A stretch of 64,000 nucleotides of DNA, taken from the NCBI GenBank assembly GCA_964006375.1, contig OZ023264.1, positions 11,480,225 through 11,544,224 of the forward strand. Reading direction: 5' to 3'. A program made the translations under genes and the position numbers. Under the pieces are notes generated by a model that was given only the letters and a program-made list of their open reading frames with translations, searched no databases and was not told the origin of the DNA. Source of the stretch: Tillus elongatus (lineage: Eukaryota; Arthropoda; Insecta; Coleoptera; Cleridae). Positions 33,086 to 43,499 of this stretch are shown here, one piece after another; position 1 is the first letter of the stretch, and each line of letters begins with the position of its first letter.

Positions 33086-33804
33086 AATGAATATAATGTA
33101 TACTTTTCATTCTTTTAGCTGTTAATTAGACAAACTGATGTCAGGGCTGCTCAGGAAGGTCAGTTGGCAGGATTGTGTGTAAACAACACCCCAGGGAGAT
33201 CTTTCATTTAATTAAAACTGCGAAAAACTCATGAGTTGCAAGTCATGTTATTTATGGCCGCAACACACTGGTGCAAATTCGTGTTGGTTAAATTTGACAT
33301 TGTCATATCAAGTGCATTTTTATGTGGAAATTATGTACAAAAAATGAAATATATCAAACAGGTACGTTACAATTGGGTGATATACCGTGTTTAGAGTGAT
33401 AATGAGCAATGAATATGATGTCAAATTTCGAAAAACACGATCATGAAAATGATGAAACTTTCGGTAGGAGAAATGCCGATATCTCGGAAAATTGGCATAA
33501 TTTTCTTGGTAATTTTCTTCATCTACACACAAAACTACGTGGTTATGCAAAATTTCATAAAAATTGCTTATCTGTCAAGGTACTAGACAATTACTGAAGG
33601 AGAGAAGGATCGAGCTCATTCATAGAAAAAATTTAGGTGAGTTTTTGATTTTACATAAATTGGTACGCCTGCTAATTGATTTTGAACTACTAATCTATCA
33701 TGTAAGCCACTCAGCCTTCCTGTAGCAAAAATCCACACTTCGCCACTGGTTACACCCACACATCATGCACTTTTTATATAAATAATTGACAGTTACATAC
33801 TTAC
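33086..33804. other. unassigned part of the Herp intron
   Basis: This contains the inverted arm at 33205-33325. The rest, including 33330-33600 with short open frames on both strands, shows no recognisable gene. Confidence 0.4.
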
Positions 33805-34199
33805 AATTGTATATACTGATTCATATACTGCAGATAGGCCTGCTGCATCCACGCTAGATGCATTACGTATTGCGCAGGATCCATGGGTCCTGTATTTGTG
33901 TTCACCCAGGGCACATTCGGTACCCTCTGCTCCACAGTATTACTACTAGCATTATTACTACTACTATTACGTATATTTGATGTCGTTTGTTGATTTGTGT
34001 TACTTTGTACACTATTACTATTGCTGGCCTGCATGCTCGGACCAGCCTCAAACTTTGTTGATTCTTTGGTAAACTTCTGAGTGCACACCAGGTGCATAGT
34101 GTGTATATCCTGTCCCTCGTAGACCCTCAGCACATCCTTTAAAGTGTCTGAATCGCCCAGTAGCTGTCCGGAATAGATCAATTTCTGTTCATGCTTAGC
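33805..34199 (-). CDS. Herp: Herp, coding exon 2
   Basis: It encodes residues 46-176. It starts after TTGATTTTCAG with AKHEQKLIYSGQLLGDSDTL, completing the ubiquitin-like fold begun in exon 1, and continues HTMHLVCTQK. A polar Ser/Asn/Gln-rich linker follows (SSSNNASSN), then the tract MDPAQYVMHLAWMQQAYLQY, matching the MQQxY helix of HERPUD proteins. The exon ends at the donor GTAAGT with two bases of a Leu codon. The frame is intact. Confidence 0.94.
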
Positions 34200-34264
34200 C
34201 TGAAAATCAACGAAAATCCGAGTTATAACCTAGAGAGAATATTGCGTCATAATCCTAAACTTAC

Positions 34265-34399
34265 AGGTTTGCTCGGATACACTTCAGATAAGTGCTGTTT
34301 CAGTTTGTTTATAGTCCACGACAGCTCGCACTTTATTGTTTGATCTTCAATTTGCTGGTTGGGAGCCTTTACTACTAAAGTGACTGGTAAGGTTTCCAT
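34265..34399 (-). CDS. Herp: Herp, coding exon 1 (ubiquitin-like domain)
   Basis: It encodes residues 1-45: METLPVTLVVKAPNQQIEDQ, TIKCELSWTINKLKQHLSEV, YPSKP. This is the first half of the HERPUD ubiquitin-like domain (VTLLVKAPNQQ-DQT, SW-T---LK-HLS--YPSKP). I chose the ATG at 34399-34397 because it is the only ATG in the open frame and gives the family start; the frame is open further upstream but without ATG. The donor GTAAGT begins at 34264, and the 65 bp intron (34200-34264) is in phase 0. Confidence 0.94.
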
Positions 34400-34561
34400 A
34401 TCTTCTTTCGGCTCCACTTTGGTGGGTTTTAATTTACACAAGGCGACGGAAAAACTGTCCTGTTTCCACTTATTTACACAACACTATCTCTAACTGCTAT
34501 GTTATTATTTTCATTCGGCTAATATTCCATTTGTATGACATATCTTACACTTTAGACTGTA

Positions 34562-34616
34562 TTTGGCCGTTTCCTATTGGTTATTTGATATGAGTATGCG
34601 TTCTATCTGTCACGTG
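34562..34616 (-). promoter_or_regulatory. candidate ER-stress elements upstream of Herp
   Basis: In gene orientation, CACGTG (34616-34611) is followed by CCAAT-N9-CCAAA (34580-34562), about 160-220 bp before the start codon. CCAAT-N9-CCACG is the mammalian ER stress response element; this is a partial match (3 of 5 in the second half). Mammalian Herpud1 is strongly induced by ER stress. Inference only. Confidence 0.3.
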
Positions 34617-34639
34617 ATTGATTAAAAAGTCAGTGGCGG

Positions 34640-36040
34640 GCGAAGCTGAAAGAACCGAGGCACAATCAACCAATTAAAATATAAATACAAATATCCGTTT
34701 TATCAGGTAATAAATAGCTTGCTGCTGGTGCAACACTACGAATTTGTGATAAATAATCCGAGTTTGTGCGTGGAAACAGAATAGTCAAATCAAAAAGTCA
34801 TACCTATGTCATATCAACTTGACAACTTGGTTAAAATAAGTAGGTATCTGCCTATATACGCATAATTATGTAATCTCAAAATAAGTAGGTACCTATATTA
34901 ATAACTAGGGTAATATTCGACAATTTTAGTATCTACTTGTTCTTCTTACAGGGGCTATTTTGTTCTGTCATCCAGTTAACGGTATACCCAGTTAAATTTC
35001 ACCTCAAGCTAGGTTCAGACACTCGCGAAGTGGCTGGGAAAGGTATGCTTATTGGTTTATTTTAAATAATATCGTAATATTATTTAAAATGGACCAATAG
35101 GAATAAGTTCCGCAATTGGCATTTCGCAATTCGTGACTGTATGAACTGTGAAGGTGTCTGGTAAGCGAACTTTCATGAAATGCTTCAAATTTGAATAGCT
35201 CAATTTGCTACCTATAAGGTTGACCAAGAAACCAGTTTTTTCGGGAACACTTTAAGTTTACTTTAGGAAATTTTTGTACATTTTCAAACAATAAAGTAAT
35301 TTTTTTGAAACATGGCACATTGTTTTTACTACATAGGTTATACTGGTAACCAAATTTGATGCCTGCTTTCTTAAGAAAAACATATTTGTTATTAAAAACA
35401 TTTTAATGAAAATTCACTACCATAACGCACTTGCTGCGTCCAGACTTTTTTTTTTGATAACATTTGGTAGGTGCCTTCCTTTTTTGTAAGTGACTTGGAT
35501 AAGTTCGTTATCCAGAAAAATTGGACCCGTTTTTCTGGGAAAATTTTGAGTTCTCTTTCGGAAAATTTTTGTATCTTTAAAAATAACAAAGTTATGATAA
35601 CCAAATTTGGTACACAAGTTTCTACTAATAAACTTATCCTACATGCCGAAATTAAGATATCTAAGTTTTTTTTTCTTCTTAAAACGTCAAAGTCGGGAAT
35701 TGAAACGTCAAAATTTGCAATTTTAAGACAAAGAGTCTGAAATGAATCCGGGTTGTGTTAAAGAAATGTCGTAATAAGTGTGTTTTACAAAGCCTCAAGT
35801 TTCAGCTTCAACTATGATTGTCCTTCATTTTACTAAAGGATTTGCGCAAATTTCAAATATACCCTTTCTCTGATGCTTTGGCAGTAGTTTCAGCTATATA
35901 GTTTGTGGTTTAATGGTTTATAATTTTAGCAAACTTTCGTAGATAAAAATCGTTACTGAGAAGACCGCGACTTATGAATTTTGAAAAATATTTCTTCAAA
36001 TGAGCGCGAACTAGAACCCTTTAAACCCATGTACGGGGTC
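34640..36040. other. repeat-derived sequence with MAR pieces
   Basis: MAR left ends or inner parts are visible at 35180-35290 and inverted near 35395-35440 (AATTCACTACCATAACGC, ACTTGCTGCGTCCAGA), inner segments at 35500-35600, and the distal segment inverted at 35935-36040. 34640-35180 shows nothing clear; no gene is seen. Confidence 0.45.
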
Positions 36041-36071
36041 GGTTTTCGTTTATGTCTCTTTACATATATAC

Positions 36072-36250
36072 AGGGTGACGCATTTCTAGGGTAAAGCTTA
36101 ATATACCGGTTATTATACAAGATATGATAAAAAAGTTAATTCGGGTGTCTCGAGCTGCATCTTATAAGCCTATTTTGACAATCACAGGTGGCCCATATGT
36201 GGTTGGTGATACACATTTTCTTTTTTTAATAGAAGACCCCGTATGTTATT
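36072..36250 (+). repeat. CAGGGTGACGC repeat (family E)
   Basis: It starts CAGGGTGACGCATTTCTA after ACATATATA, then GGTAAAGCT-AATATA and GAGCTGCATC. It recurs at 40671 and inverted near 63200-63330. At 36072 and 40671 it begins exactly where a MAR TA tract would be. Confidence 0.6.
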
Positions 36251-36659
36251 GAATTTTTGCATTTTCCATCGAATGTTAATGCAAGTTTGGAAGAAAAAAA
36301 ATGATATCGTTCATCGTTTTTGAGTTATTTCAATTGTTTTCCAACTTTTCACGTTTTTGGCACATATCACAAATTGTGATACGGCGTTTTTACCAATAGA
36401 CAGCGGAGCCCCATGAAAATGCAGCATTCAGATAGGTTTTTATTTGTATTATTCGTCGAAAAAATCGACCTGCCAGAGCTCTCAAATAATGGCTGAATTT
36501 GAAAAGTTTTTGGAGAAATCTTTTGTGTTACCGCCACTTCGTCGTGGGGGTTGTCTTTGTCCTCCTGCATGCCCACAAACACCCTTAATACACAAACCAC
36601 GTGAAAAAATGACAATAAAAATAAAAATCGAACTGTCCCAGCGAAAAGTTAACCTCTTC

Positions 36660-37429
36660 CAGTGGCGGCTCGTGACATTGGGAGTGGGTGAAGCAGAATC
36701 CGTGCGGCCCCAAAGGGGGGTTCAGGGAGACGAAGACCTCCCCTGCGCCGTTCTCCTTGCACTTTAGTATTTAAATGAATAGGTTTGCTGGGGGGCGGGT
36801 GCTTCGTCGTGGGGATCTTCCATCCCCTCTCGCGTGCCAACAACCACCCTCCTTGCATAAACCACAAGAAAAATGTCTGGTTCATACCCGCCAAGGAAGT
36901 TACGGGAGCTGGGGGAATAGGGGTCCTGTGCGGGGATGGCAGCGTATAAGGGGGATATGGTTTCAAGATGTGAAAAAGACAGCTTTCTAGGCCGGTTACT
37001 TCGCATTTTCTGCTCATATTTTCTTTTTACTACCTACCCCGCCCAGCACCCCTATTCACTCCTGGTCCCGTAACTTCCTTTGGGGACAAGAAAATTTTAT
37101 TGTGGTTTGTGCATCCAGTTGGGGTTGGAGGGGAGGAGGCAGGTTTCTGAAAACAGTTTTTTGAAAAGTGTTCTGGAGCTAATCTGCAAATTTACCAATT
37201 CGGTGATCAGGGACGGGCTTGCAAATTACATTGCACCATAAATTACTATAAAAATACATTATCAACTGCGGCGTGACGTAACAAGACATTTTTATGTGGT
37301 TGTATCAAATGAATTTGAATGAATGAAAAAAATTAAGATTATGTTCGATTTTGAATAAAAAAGTTTAGCTTAACCGAAAAATATAGGTGAAGCAGCGCTT
37401 CACCTGCGTCATCTGACGAGCCGCCACTG
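36660..37429 (+). mobile_element. non-autonomous hAT element (770 bp) with target duplication
   Basis: It begins CAGTGGCGGCTCGTGA and ends TCTGACGAGCCGCCACTG, an imperfect terminal inverted repeat of hAT type. Flanking 8-mers are ACCTCTTC (36652-36659) and ACCTGTTC (37430-37437), one mismatch. Inside, 36780-37195 is one arm of the GC-rich foldback family, so the element carries or captured it. No transposase is encoded. Confidence 0.8.
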
Positions 37430-37437
37430 ACCTGTTC

Positions 37438-38588
37438 ACAGATATTCCGATTTTTCCAGACTTTATTTTTATTTGTACAGTGCCTCAAAAAAGCAAATAG
37501 AATTTGTGGATAGATTGGGTCATTGTTCAAGTTCACCTGTGTACAGGTATTCCTATTATTCCAACCTTTATCACCAGCCTGTATATATACGGACGATAAT
37601 AACATGCTATTGTTTATCAAATAGCTCTCACATAATTACAGTGCTTATAATTATAACATTCTTGCAAAGTACGCCACTGCCACAATGGAAGCTTCGCATT
37701 TCCAGTGATGTTTAGATTTAATTTAGGTATTTCAGTACTTATTTCACTTTATTCTCAACCTACGTTCGACAAGCTAATAACAAATAACATGTAAATGGAA
37801 GGAAACGGTAATATCTTTTATCAAATAAATATACTGAGATGTCAAAAGTAAAGTTAGTCTAACGTGGTTGTGTATATTTATATAACTGCCCGTACTAATT
37901 AATATTTGAGATGAGATGTTAGATGCGATACCTGGGGAGTAAACAGATCGAGGCACTCGGCGCTTTAATTCAACTACGACTGACCACACCTAACTTGATA
38001 ACCCTTTCCACACTCTCGAGAATGGGCCGAAACGTCGAGATATAAATAATCTTGCACGGGGCTCAACCCTCTTAACCCATAACCCAGCATTTGTTTTGTA
38101 TATATGACAAATACTTGGTTCACGGGTTGAACCGGGTCTAGAATTTTTTAAAACTCCTCGTTTTGGCTCTTGTTTTGGAGCAACATTGAAGCGGTTTCGA
38201 AAATATTAAAGGAAATGAGCTCCAAGACCTCAATCTACCTACTCCGTAGATAGGTTGGGTTGTTGCAACGCGATTACGGGGCCTCAATCTGCCTACCCCC
38301 CAAATATCACCGGAGCTCGTCTCTAAGGACTCAGTGTATTCAACCCTACACCTAAGAGAGATGAGACTGCTCGTCGTATTGGTCTTGTATTATTTAAAGC
38401 GTGGCGTATATACTTGGCTGGCTATCAATGTAATTAGTCGAATCGTGAAGGTTTCTTAAGTCACATACTTTCCTAACGATTCTTAGCGGAGTAGGCGGGT
38501 TAGAGGTATTTGTTGAGTCAGGTAAACGGGCACTTAAAAATTGTATATTGATTTATATGTCATTTTATGGAATTTCCTTGAAAAAATT
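37438..38588. other. unassigned; 37900-38520 less AT-rich
   Basis: No gene recognised. A short local duplication is present: CCTCAATCTACCTACTCC near 38230 and CCTCAATCTGCCTACCCC near 38282. Confidence 0.35.
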
Positions 38589-38685
38589 CACCAATGACAC
38601 CGCGATTTTCGAATTTTGAAAAAATTTCTTCAAATGAGCGCGAACTATATTACTATTCTATAACACATATCCGGTGTCAGTTTCA

Positions 38686-38688
<3 letters not shown>
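38589..38688 (-). repeat. MAR distal segment, inverted
   Basis: TTCACCAATGACACCGCGAT, TTCTTCAAATGAGCGCGAAC and ACATATCCGGTGTCAGTTTC match the inverted distal segment also seen at 35935, 40555 and 43300, next to a TA array. Confidence 0.65.

Positions 38689-38772
<84 letters not shown>
38689..38772. repeat. (TA)n microsatellite
   Basis: About 42 units between the MAR distal segment and the DUF4817 element copy 2. Confidence 0.95.
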
Positions 38773-38778
<6 letters not shown>

Positions 38779-39640
38779 GGGTGGTCCTCCGGGAGGTCCC
38801 ACGATCGATTGCGGGAAAACTATCAATAGGAAAAACCTGAAAATTGGATATTACACTAAAGTCGTTGGGGGCCACAGGTTAAAAATATTTTCAAGATGGC
38901 GGCACTTCCGGTTATACCGGAAGTAGATGTCAATTCGCTTATTTTAAAATTGAACACCCTATATTTTATTGCAGTTTCGGATTTTATAATACACTCTGAA
39001 CACTTTTTGTAAATAATGTTCTATACCTATCTTCAACCATCCAGAAGATATTTAGACTTTAAGATAAAATTTGACATTTATGGCCAGTCATAAAGATACC
39101 GATATTTTTATAATAAGAACATATTTCGTTATGATTTTTAGAATTCTTCTGAAAGATATTTCACTTCATCTATTTCCACATCGAGACTAACGATAGAGTA
39201 TACAGAGTGTCCAAAAAAAATTCTTGAATTTCGCAATGAGAAATTGCAAAAATCTCGCGATTTTCAAATTGGAACCCCCTTTTTTTATAACACTATCGTG
39301 TTAAGCTCAAAAAATCACTGATACTTTGTATGTAATTACCTATACCTAAATCAAACGGTTTTCATTTAATTTTGAAAAAACTCATTTCAAAGCATGATAT
39401 TTTGACAAATTTCCTACCATAGGCGTTAGCCATGGAAAATAAATTGCCGAGTGTGTTTCTATGGAAACTTCAACAGTTTGTTGATTAACCAGCTAATAAT
39501 AGCACGGTTAAATTACACACAGGAAGATTATTTAAATTTATTTACTATTTAAGGAGAATGTAATAAAGTAATTTCGCGAACGTGTGATACATTTGCTGAT
39601 AGATATCCACACAGGCTGTCTCTAAAAGGCCTGTACAAAA
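38773..39640 (+). mobile_element. DUF4817 transposon, copy 2 (5' part)
   Basis: It starts CACACAGGGTGGTCCTCC directly after (TA)n and is collinear with the reverse of 589-1514. The start of the DUF4817 frame (about 39500-39610) is recognisable but frameshifted, and the ATG is lost. Sequence after 39640 belongs to another repeat. Confidence 0.75.
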
Positions 39641-39721
39641 TGCTATGACAGATTCTTTAGGCTAAAATATGAGGATCTAGCCCAATTTACCTTAGTCTAA
39701 AACTTGATAGTTTTCGAAATA

Positions 39722-40554
39722 CAGGGTGTCGAAATTATTATTTGTTGAAACTCTTTTTCAAATATCTATTTTAGTCATAACAGGATTTGCATGAAATTTG
39801 GTACTTAGAGGTTTTTTAGGATGAGCAATACATGTTTAATCATAGTTTTGATGTACCTTGCAGAGGACGACACCAGCAGCCCTTTGTCTACATTTAAAGC
39901 TCAATAACTTTTTTCTGCATCGGTATATCAAATTTCTTATCAGAAATTTGTATTACCTGATATGGTATCGTCGCAAAAGGTATACCATGTACATTTTGTT
40001 TTGAGGAGCCGTTTCTGTGATAATCCAAGTTAAGTGGTTCATTGCGTTCTAAAATCATCATAGAAACAACATACTTTAACCAGGCTTAGGACTGGTTCAA
40101 GAAACTGACGAAACAAGTGATAACTTCTAAAACTACAGTGACAACTTGTCAGACTTAATTGTTTGAGAGTTCTATTTTGTACCTAATGACAATACATAAT
40201 AACATGTAGTCGTTTCTGTTATGAATTTTAGAACGCAATGAAACACTTAAATTCGATTATGACAGAAACGGTTCCTCAAATCAAAATATACAACGTTTAC
40301 CTTTTTGGAAGATAACACATATCAAGTAATAAAACTTTCTGATAAGAAATTTGATATACCGGTGCAGAAAAAGTTATTGAGTTTTAAATGTAGACAAAAG
40401 GCTGCTGGTGGCGCCCTCTGCAAGGTACATCAAAACTATGATCAAACATAGATTGCTCATCCCGAAAAACCCCTAAAAGTACCAAATTTCATGCGAATCC
40501 TGTTATTTCTAAGATAGCTAATTAAAAAGGAGTTTCAACAAATAATAACTTCGA
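39722..40554. mobile_element. large foldback element (arms about 360 bp)
   Basis: 39729-40080 and 40200-40554 are inverted copies with high identity (for example ATGAAATTTGGTACTT, GTTTTGATGTACCTTGCAGA and TATCAAATTTCTTATCAGAA occur on both strands). A spacer of about 120 bp separates them. The left terminus is CAGGGTGTCGAAATTATTAT. A single left part recurs at 43187-43280, preceded by the same 75 bases (GCTATGACAGATTCTTTAGG...) as here at 39641-39721. No protein is encoded. Confidence 0.85.
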
Positions 40555-40670
40555 AAAAATTCGTTAATGAGGAGACCGCGACTTCTGAATTTTACAACGA
40601 TTTCTTCAAATGAGCGCAAACTAGGCCCTATAGAATCCATATCAGAGTTTACTTTCTGTTTACATATATA

Positions 40671-40850
40671 CAGGGTGACGCATTTCTACGGTAAAGCTCA
40701 ATATAATTGTTATTATGCAAGATACGAGAAAAATTGTATACGTTACTTATATGATGTCTTGAGCTGCATCAATTTTTTTTAACATTCCTTATTGCATTTT
40801 TGCATTTTTCATAGAAGTATTATCTATGTTTGTAAACAAATCGAGACGCA
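40671..40850 (+). repeat. CAGGGTGACGC repeat (family E), second copy
   Basis: CAGGGTGACGCATTTCTACG, GGTAAAGCTCAATATA, GAGCTGCATC; see 36072. A MAR left end follows (GAGACGCAGTAAGTGCGTTT at about 40845). Confidence 0.6.
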
Positions 40851-40914
40851 GTAAGTGCGTTTTGGTAGCGAATTTTCATTAAATGCTTTAAAATTGAATA
40901 ACTCATTTTATTTT

Positions 40915-42300
40915 ATTTTTTATTTCAACAACACACCACGGGGGCTTACAGTCTAAATACTATCGTACCGTGGGTGTCGACAAGAAGGAACGAGGCAACT
41001 TGTTAATTCTGGACTTGAAGCTTTGGAAGTTCGGAGGAGAAGGAAAAACATGCGCCGGCAAGGAATTCCACAACTTAGAAGTCCTCGGGACAAAAGAGCG
41101 GGCATAACAAGACGTTCTATGTCTGGTGACCTGGACAGTAAAAGGGTGCATTCGCTCTGTTCCCCTGGTAGATCTGTTGGGGGCAACAGGTGGAGGAACT
41201 ATGGAAGAAAGCTTCTCTGAGCAGTGCCCGTGCAGATATCTATAAAAGAGAGAGAGGTCACCAACGGCACTTCGGTGGGCAAGGGATGGCAGCCTTTGGG
41301 TGAGGGTAGGGTCACCAATAAAACGTATAGCTCTCTTCTGAATGGAGTCCAGGATAGCGAGTGTAGAAGCGGCAGCAGCACCCCAGATGTGGAAACAGTA
41401 TTCGAGGTTTGGCCTTATTGCGAAGTATATAAGGTACAGAGATTAGCTGGTGAAAAGTATTTGCGAGCCCGGAAGAGGAAACCTAATTTCTTAGCAGCCG
41501 CTTCTGCAATTGATGTGACATGTTAGTGCCAATTGAGATTTCGATCCACAGAAGCGCCAACAAGTGAAAATGACTCATTACTTTGAATAACTTTGTTGTT
41601 CATTGTGATGGGTCTAGGGCTGGTGTATCTCTTATGAGAAAGAAAGCAAGACTGAGATTTGGTGGAGTTGAATTGTACAAGATTTCTACTTCCTCAGTCT
41701 AATATTTTTTGGAGATCCACGGAGACAGAACCCTCCATCAGTCTGCGATCCTCATCTAATTGGGCCAAAGAGACAGGCTTAGAATATTGTATATTTGAGT
41801 GGAGGGTGCTGTCGTCCGTGTAACTGTGAACTGGGTTGGATGTGCTAGAGAGGAGGTCATTTATGTGGAGAAGAAACAAAGTAGGGGCTAAAGCTGAACC
41901 TTGAGGAACTCCTGCATTAATTGGATATAGTTTAGAGGAATGTCAATCCACAACAACAGAAATGCTTCGGTTGGAGAGGAAATTTGCTGTCCAGGTACAG
42001 AGTTTTGGTGGTAGGCCACAGGCGGGAAGTTTATTAAGCAGTGCTGCGTGCCAAACCTGGTCGAATGCTTTGGATATGTCTAGAGCGACAATCTGGGATT
42101 CGCCGTGTAGTTCCATAGACTTGTTCCAAGAATGGGTGACAAGGGAAAGGAGGTCAGCAGTTGATCGGCGCTGACGGAATCCATACTGCCTGTCGTTGAT
42201 TAGACTGTGTTTTTAGTAATTCGGTGTTTATATACTTTTTCATCACTTTAGAGATGACTGAAAGGAGAGAGATAGGCCTGAAGTTGCTAGGAAGCGCTTT
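40915..42300 (-). mobile_element. LINE family A, reverse transcriptase to 3' end
   Basis: It is collinear with 55287-56680. The 3' tail is at 40918-40935; the minus-strand pieces include KPVSLAQLDEDRRLMEGSVS, PVHSYTDDSTLHSN and the reversed [15 protein letters not shown] region. It has lost about 10 bases near 42210 relative to the fuller copy and stops at about 42300, where unrelated sequence begins. Confidence 0.85.
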
Positions 42301-43107
42301 GCTATTAACCTAAGGTTCGTCGGCTAGGAAACGAGTTTTTTTGGAAACATTTTAGGTTTATTTTGGAAAAATTGTTGTGCATTTTCAAACGATAAGTTAT
42401 TTTGATAAAATTTGGTACATTGTTTCTACTATATATTGTATACCGCCGACCAAATTGATGTCTGCTTGCATTCAACACACATATTTGCTATTAAAAACAT
42501 TTGATGAAAATTTCCCTCCATAAGGCACTTGCTGCGTCCAGAGTTTTTATGAATTTTAAACAGCTTGCAAAACCTTAGAATCCGTAATTAAGGTTTTACG
42601 TATTTACATACAATAAAATTAGCTCGTGTTCAATTAAACATTTTATTTCTAGTCAGTATGCCATATGGGTAATGTTTTGCAATTACCTAATCTGGAAATT
42701 AAGCAGAAAATAAATGAATTTTTCGATTTATTTTTAGATGTCACGTGTTGATAAGATACGTAGGTATATGTAGACACATGTGTCATTATTTTTTGTTGTA
42801 CGATCTTATCTTAATTACCTTTCTATCGTAATGTACCTAATGTATGTGAGGTAACTAAACACACGTTGACGATTATAGACCATAGCATAAGTATACAGGT
42901 GTCCCGAAGTGATCATCAAATTCGGTGGCAAATTCCACTCGAACACTTAGTTTCATAAGTTCCTATAATATTTTCGGAAATTAAAAAAGTCTGAACGCAG
43001 CAAGTGCGTTATGGTAGCGAATTTTTAAAAAAATATTTTTTAAAGCTAATGTCTTTCTTTGATGAAAGCAGGCATCAAACTTGGTTGCCTATATAGTAGA
43101 AGCAATG
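41960..43107 (+). repeat. direct duplication unit 1 (1.15 kb)
   Basis: It is nearly identical to 43497-44640, including the LINE A fragment, the non-LINE sequence beyond it (CTATTAACCTAAGGTTCGTC) and a MAR left end (CTGAACGCAGCAAGTGCG). A one-base indel and few substitutions separate the units. Confidence 0.9.
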
Positions 43108-43186
43108 CTATGACAGATTCTTTAGGCTAAAATATGAGGATCTAGCCCAATTTACCTTAGTCCAAAACTTGATAGTTTTCGAAATA

Positions 43187-43407
43187 CAGGGTGTCCAAGT
43201 TATTATTTGTTGAAACTCATTTTTAAATATATATCTCAGTAATAACAGGATTTGCATGAAATTTGGTACTTAGCGGTTTTAGTGAATATACTTAAAAAAA
43301 TCACTAATGAGGAGATCCCGACTTTTGAATTTTTAAAAAATTTCTTCAAATGAGCGCTAATTAGGCCCCCCAAAACACATATCCGGGGTCAGATTCAATT
43401 TCTATAT

Positions 43408-43409
<2 letters not shown>
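43187..43409. repeat. foldback left part + MAR distal segment
   Basis: CAGGGTGTCCAAGTTATTAT matches the end of the foldback at 39722. It is followed by the inverted MAR distal segment (CACTAATGAGGAGATCCCGA) leading into (TA)n. Confidence 0.6.

Positions 43410-43498
<89 letters not shown>
43410..43498. repeat. (TA)n microsatellite
   Basis: About 43 units; the second duplication unit begins immediately after it, in the middle of LINE A. Confidence 0.95.

Positions 43499-43499
<1 letters not shown>

Larger units (their letters stand above)
27378..33804 (-). other. Herp: Herp intron 2 (6.4 kb, transposon-filled)
   Basis: Donor GTAAGT at 33804-33799 and acceptor ending AG at 27378 (minus strand). 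The intron splits a codon after its second base, and the two exons restore the frame. It contains two LINE family A copies, a 5S rRNA-derived sequence, a MAR copy, a mariner and a (TA)n array. 27378-27785 and 33326-33804 show no further feature beyond a short AATAATTATTATT run near 27520. Confidence 0.9.

Noticed and set aside
34400..34441. N-terminal extension of Herp from a TTG codon
   Set aside because: Family proteins start just before the ubiquitin-like VTLxVKAPNQQ segment, as from the ATG at 34399.
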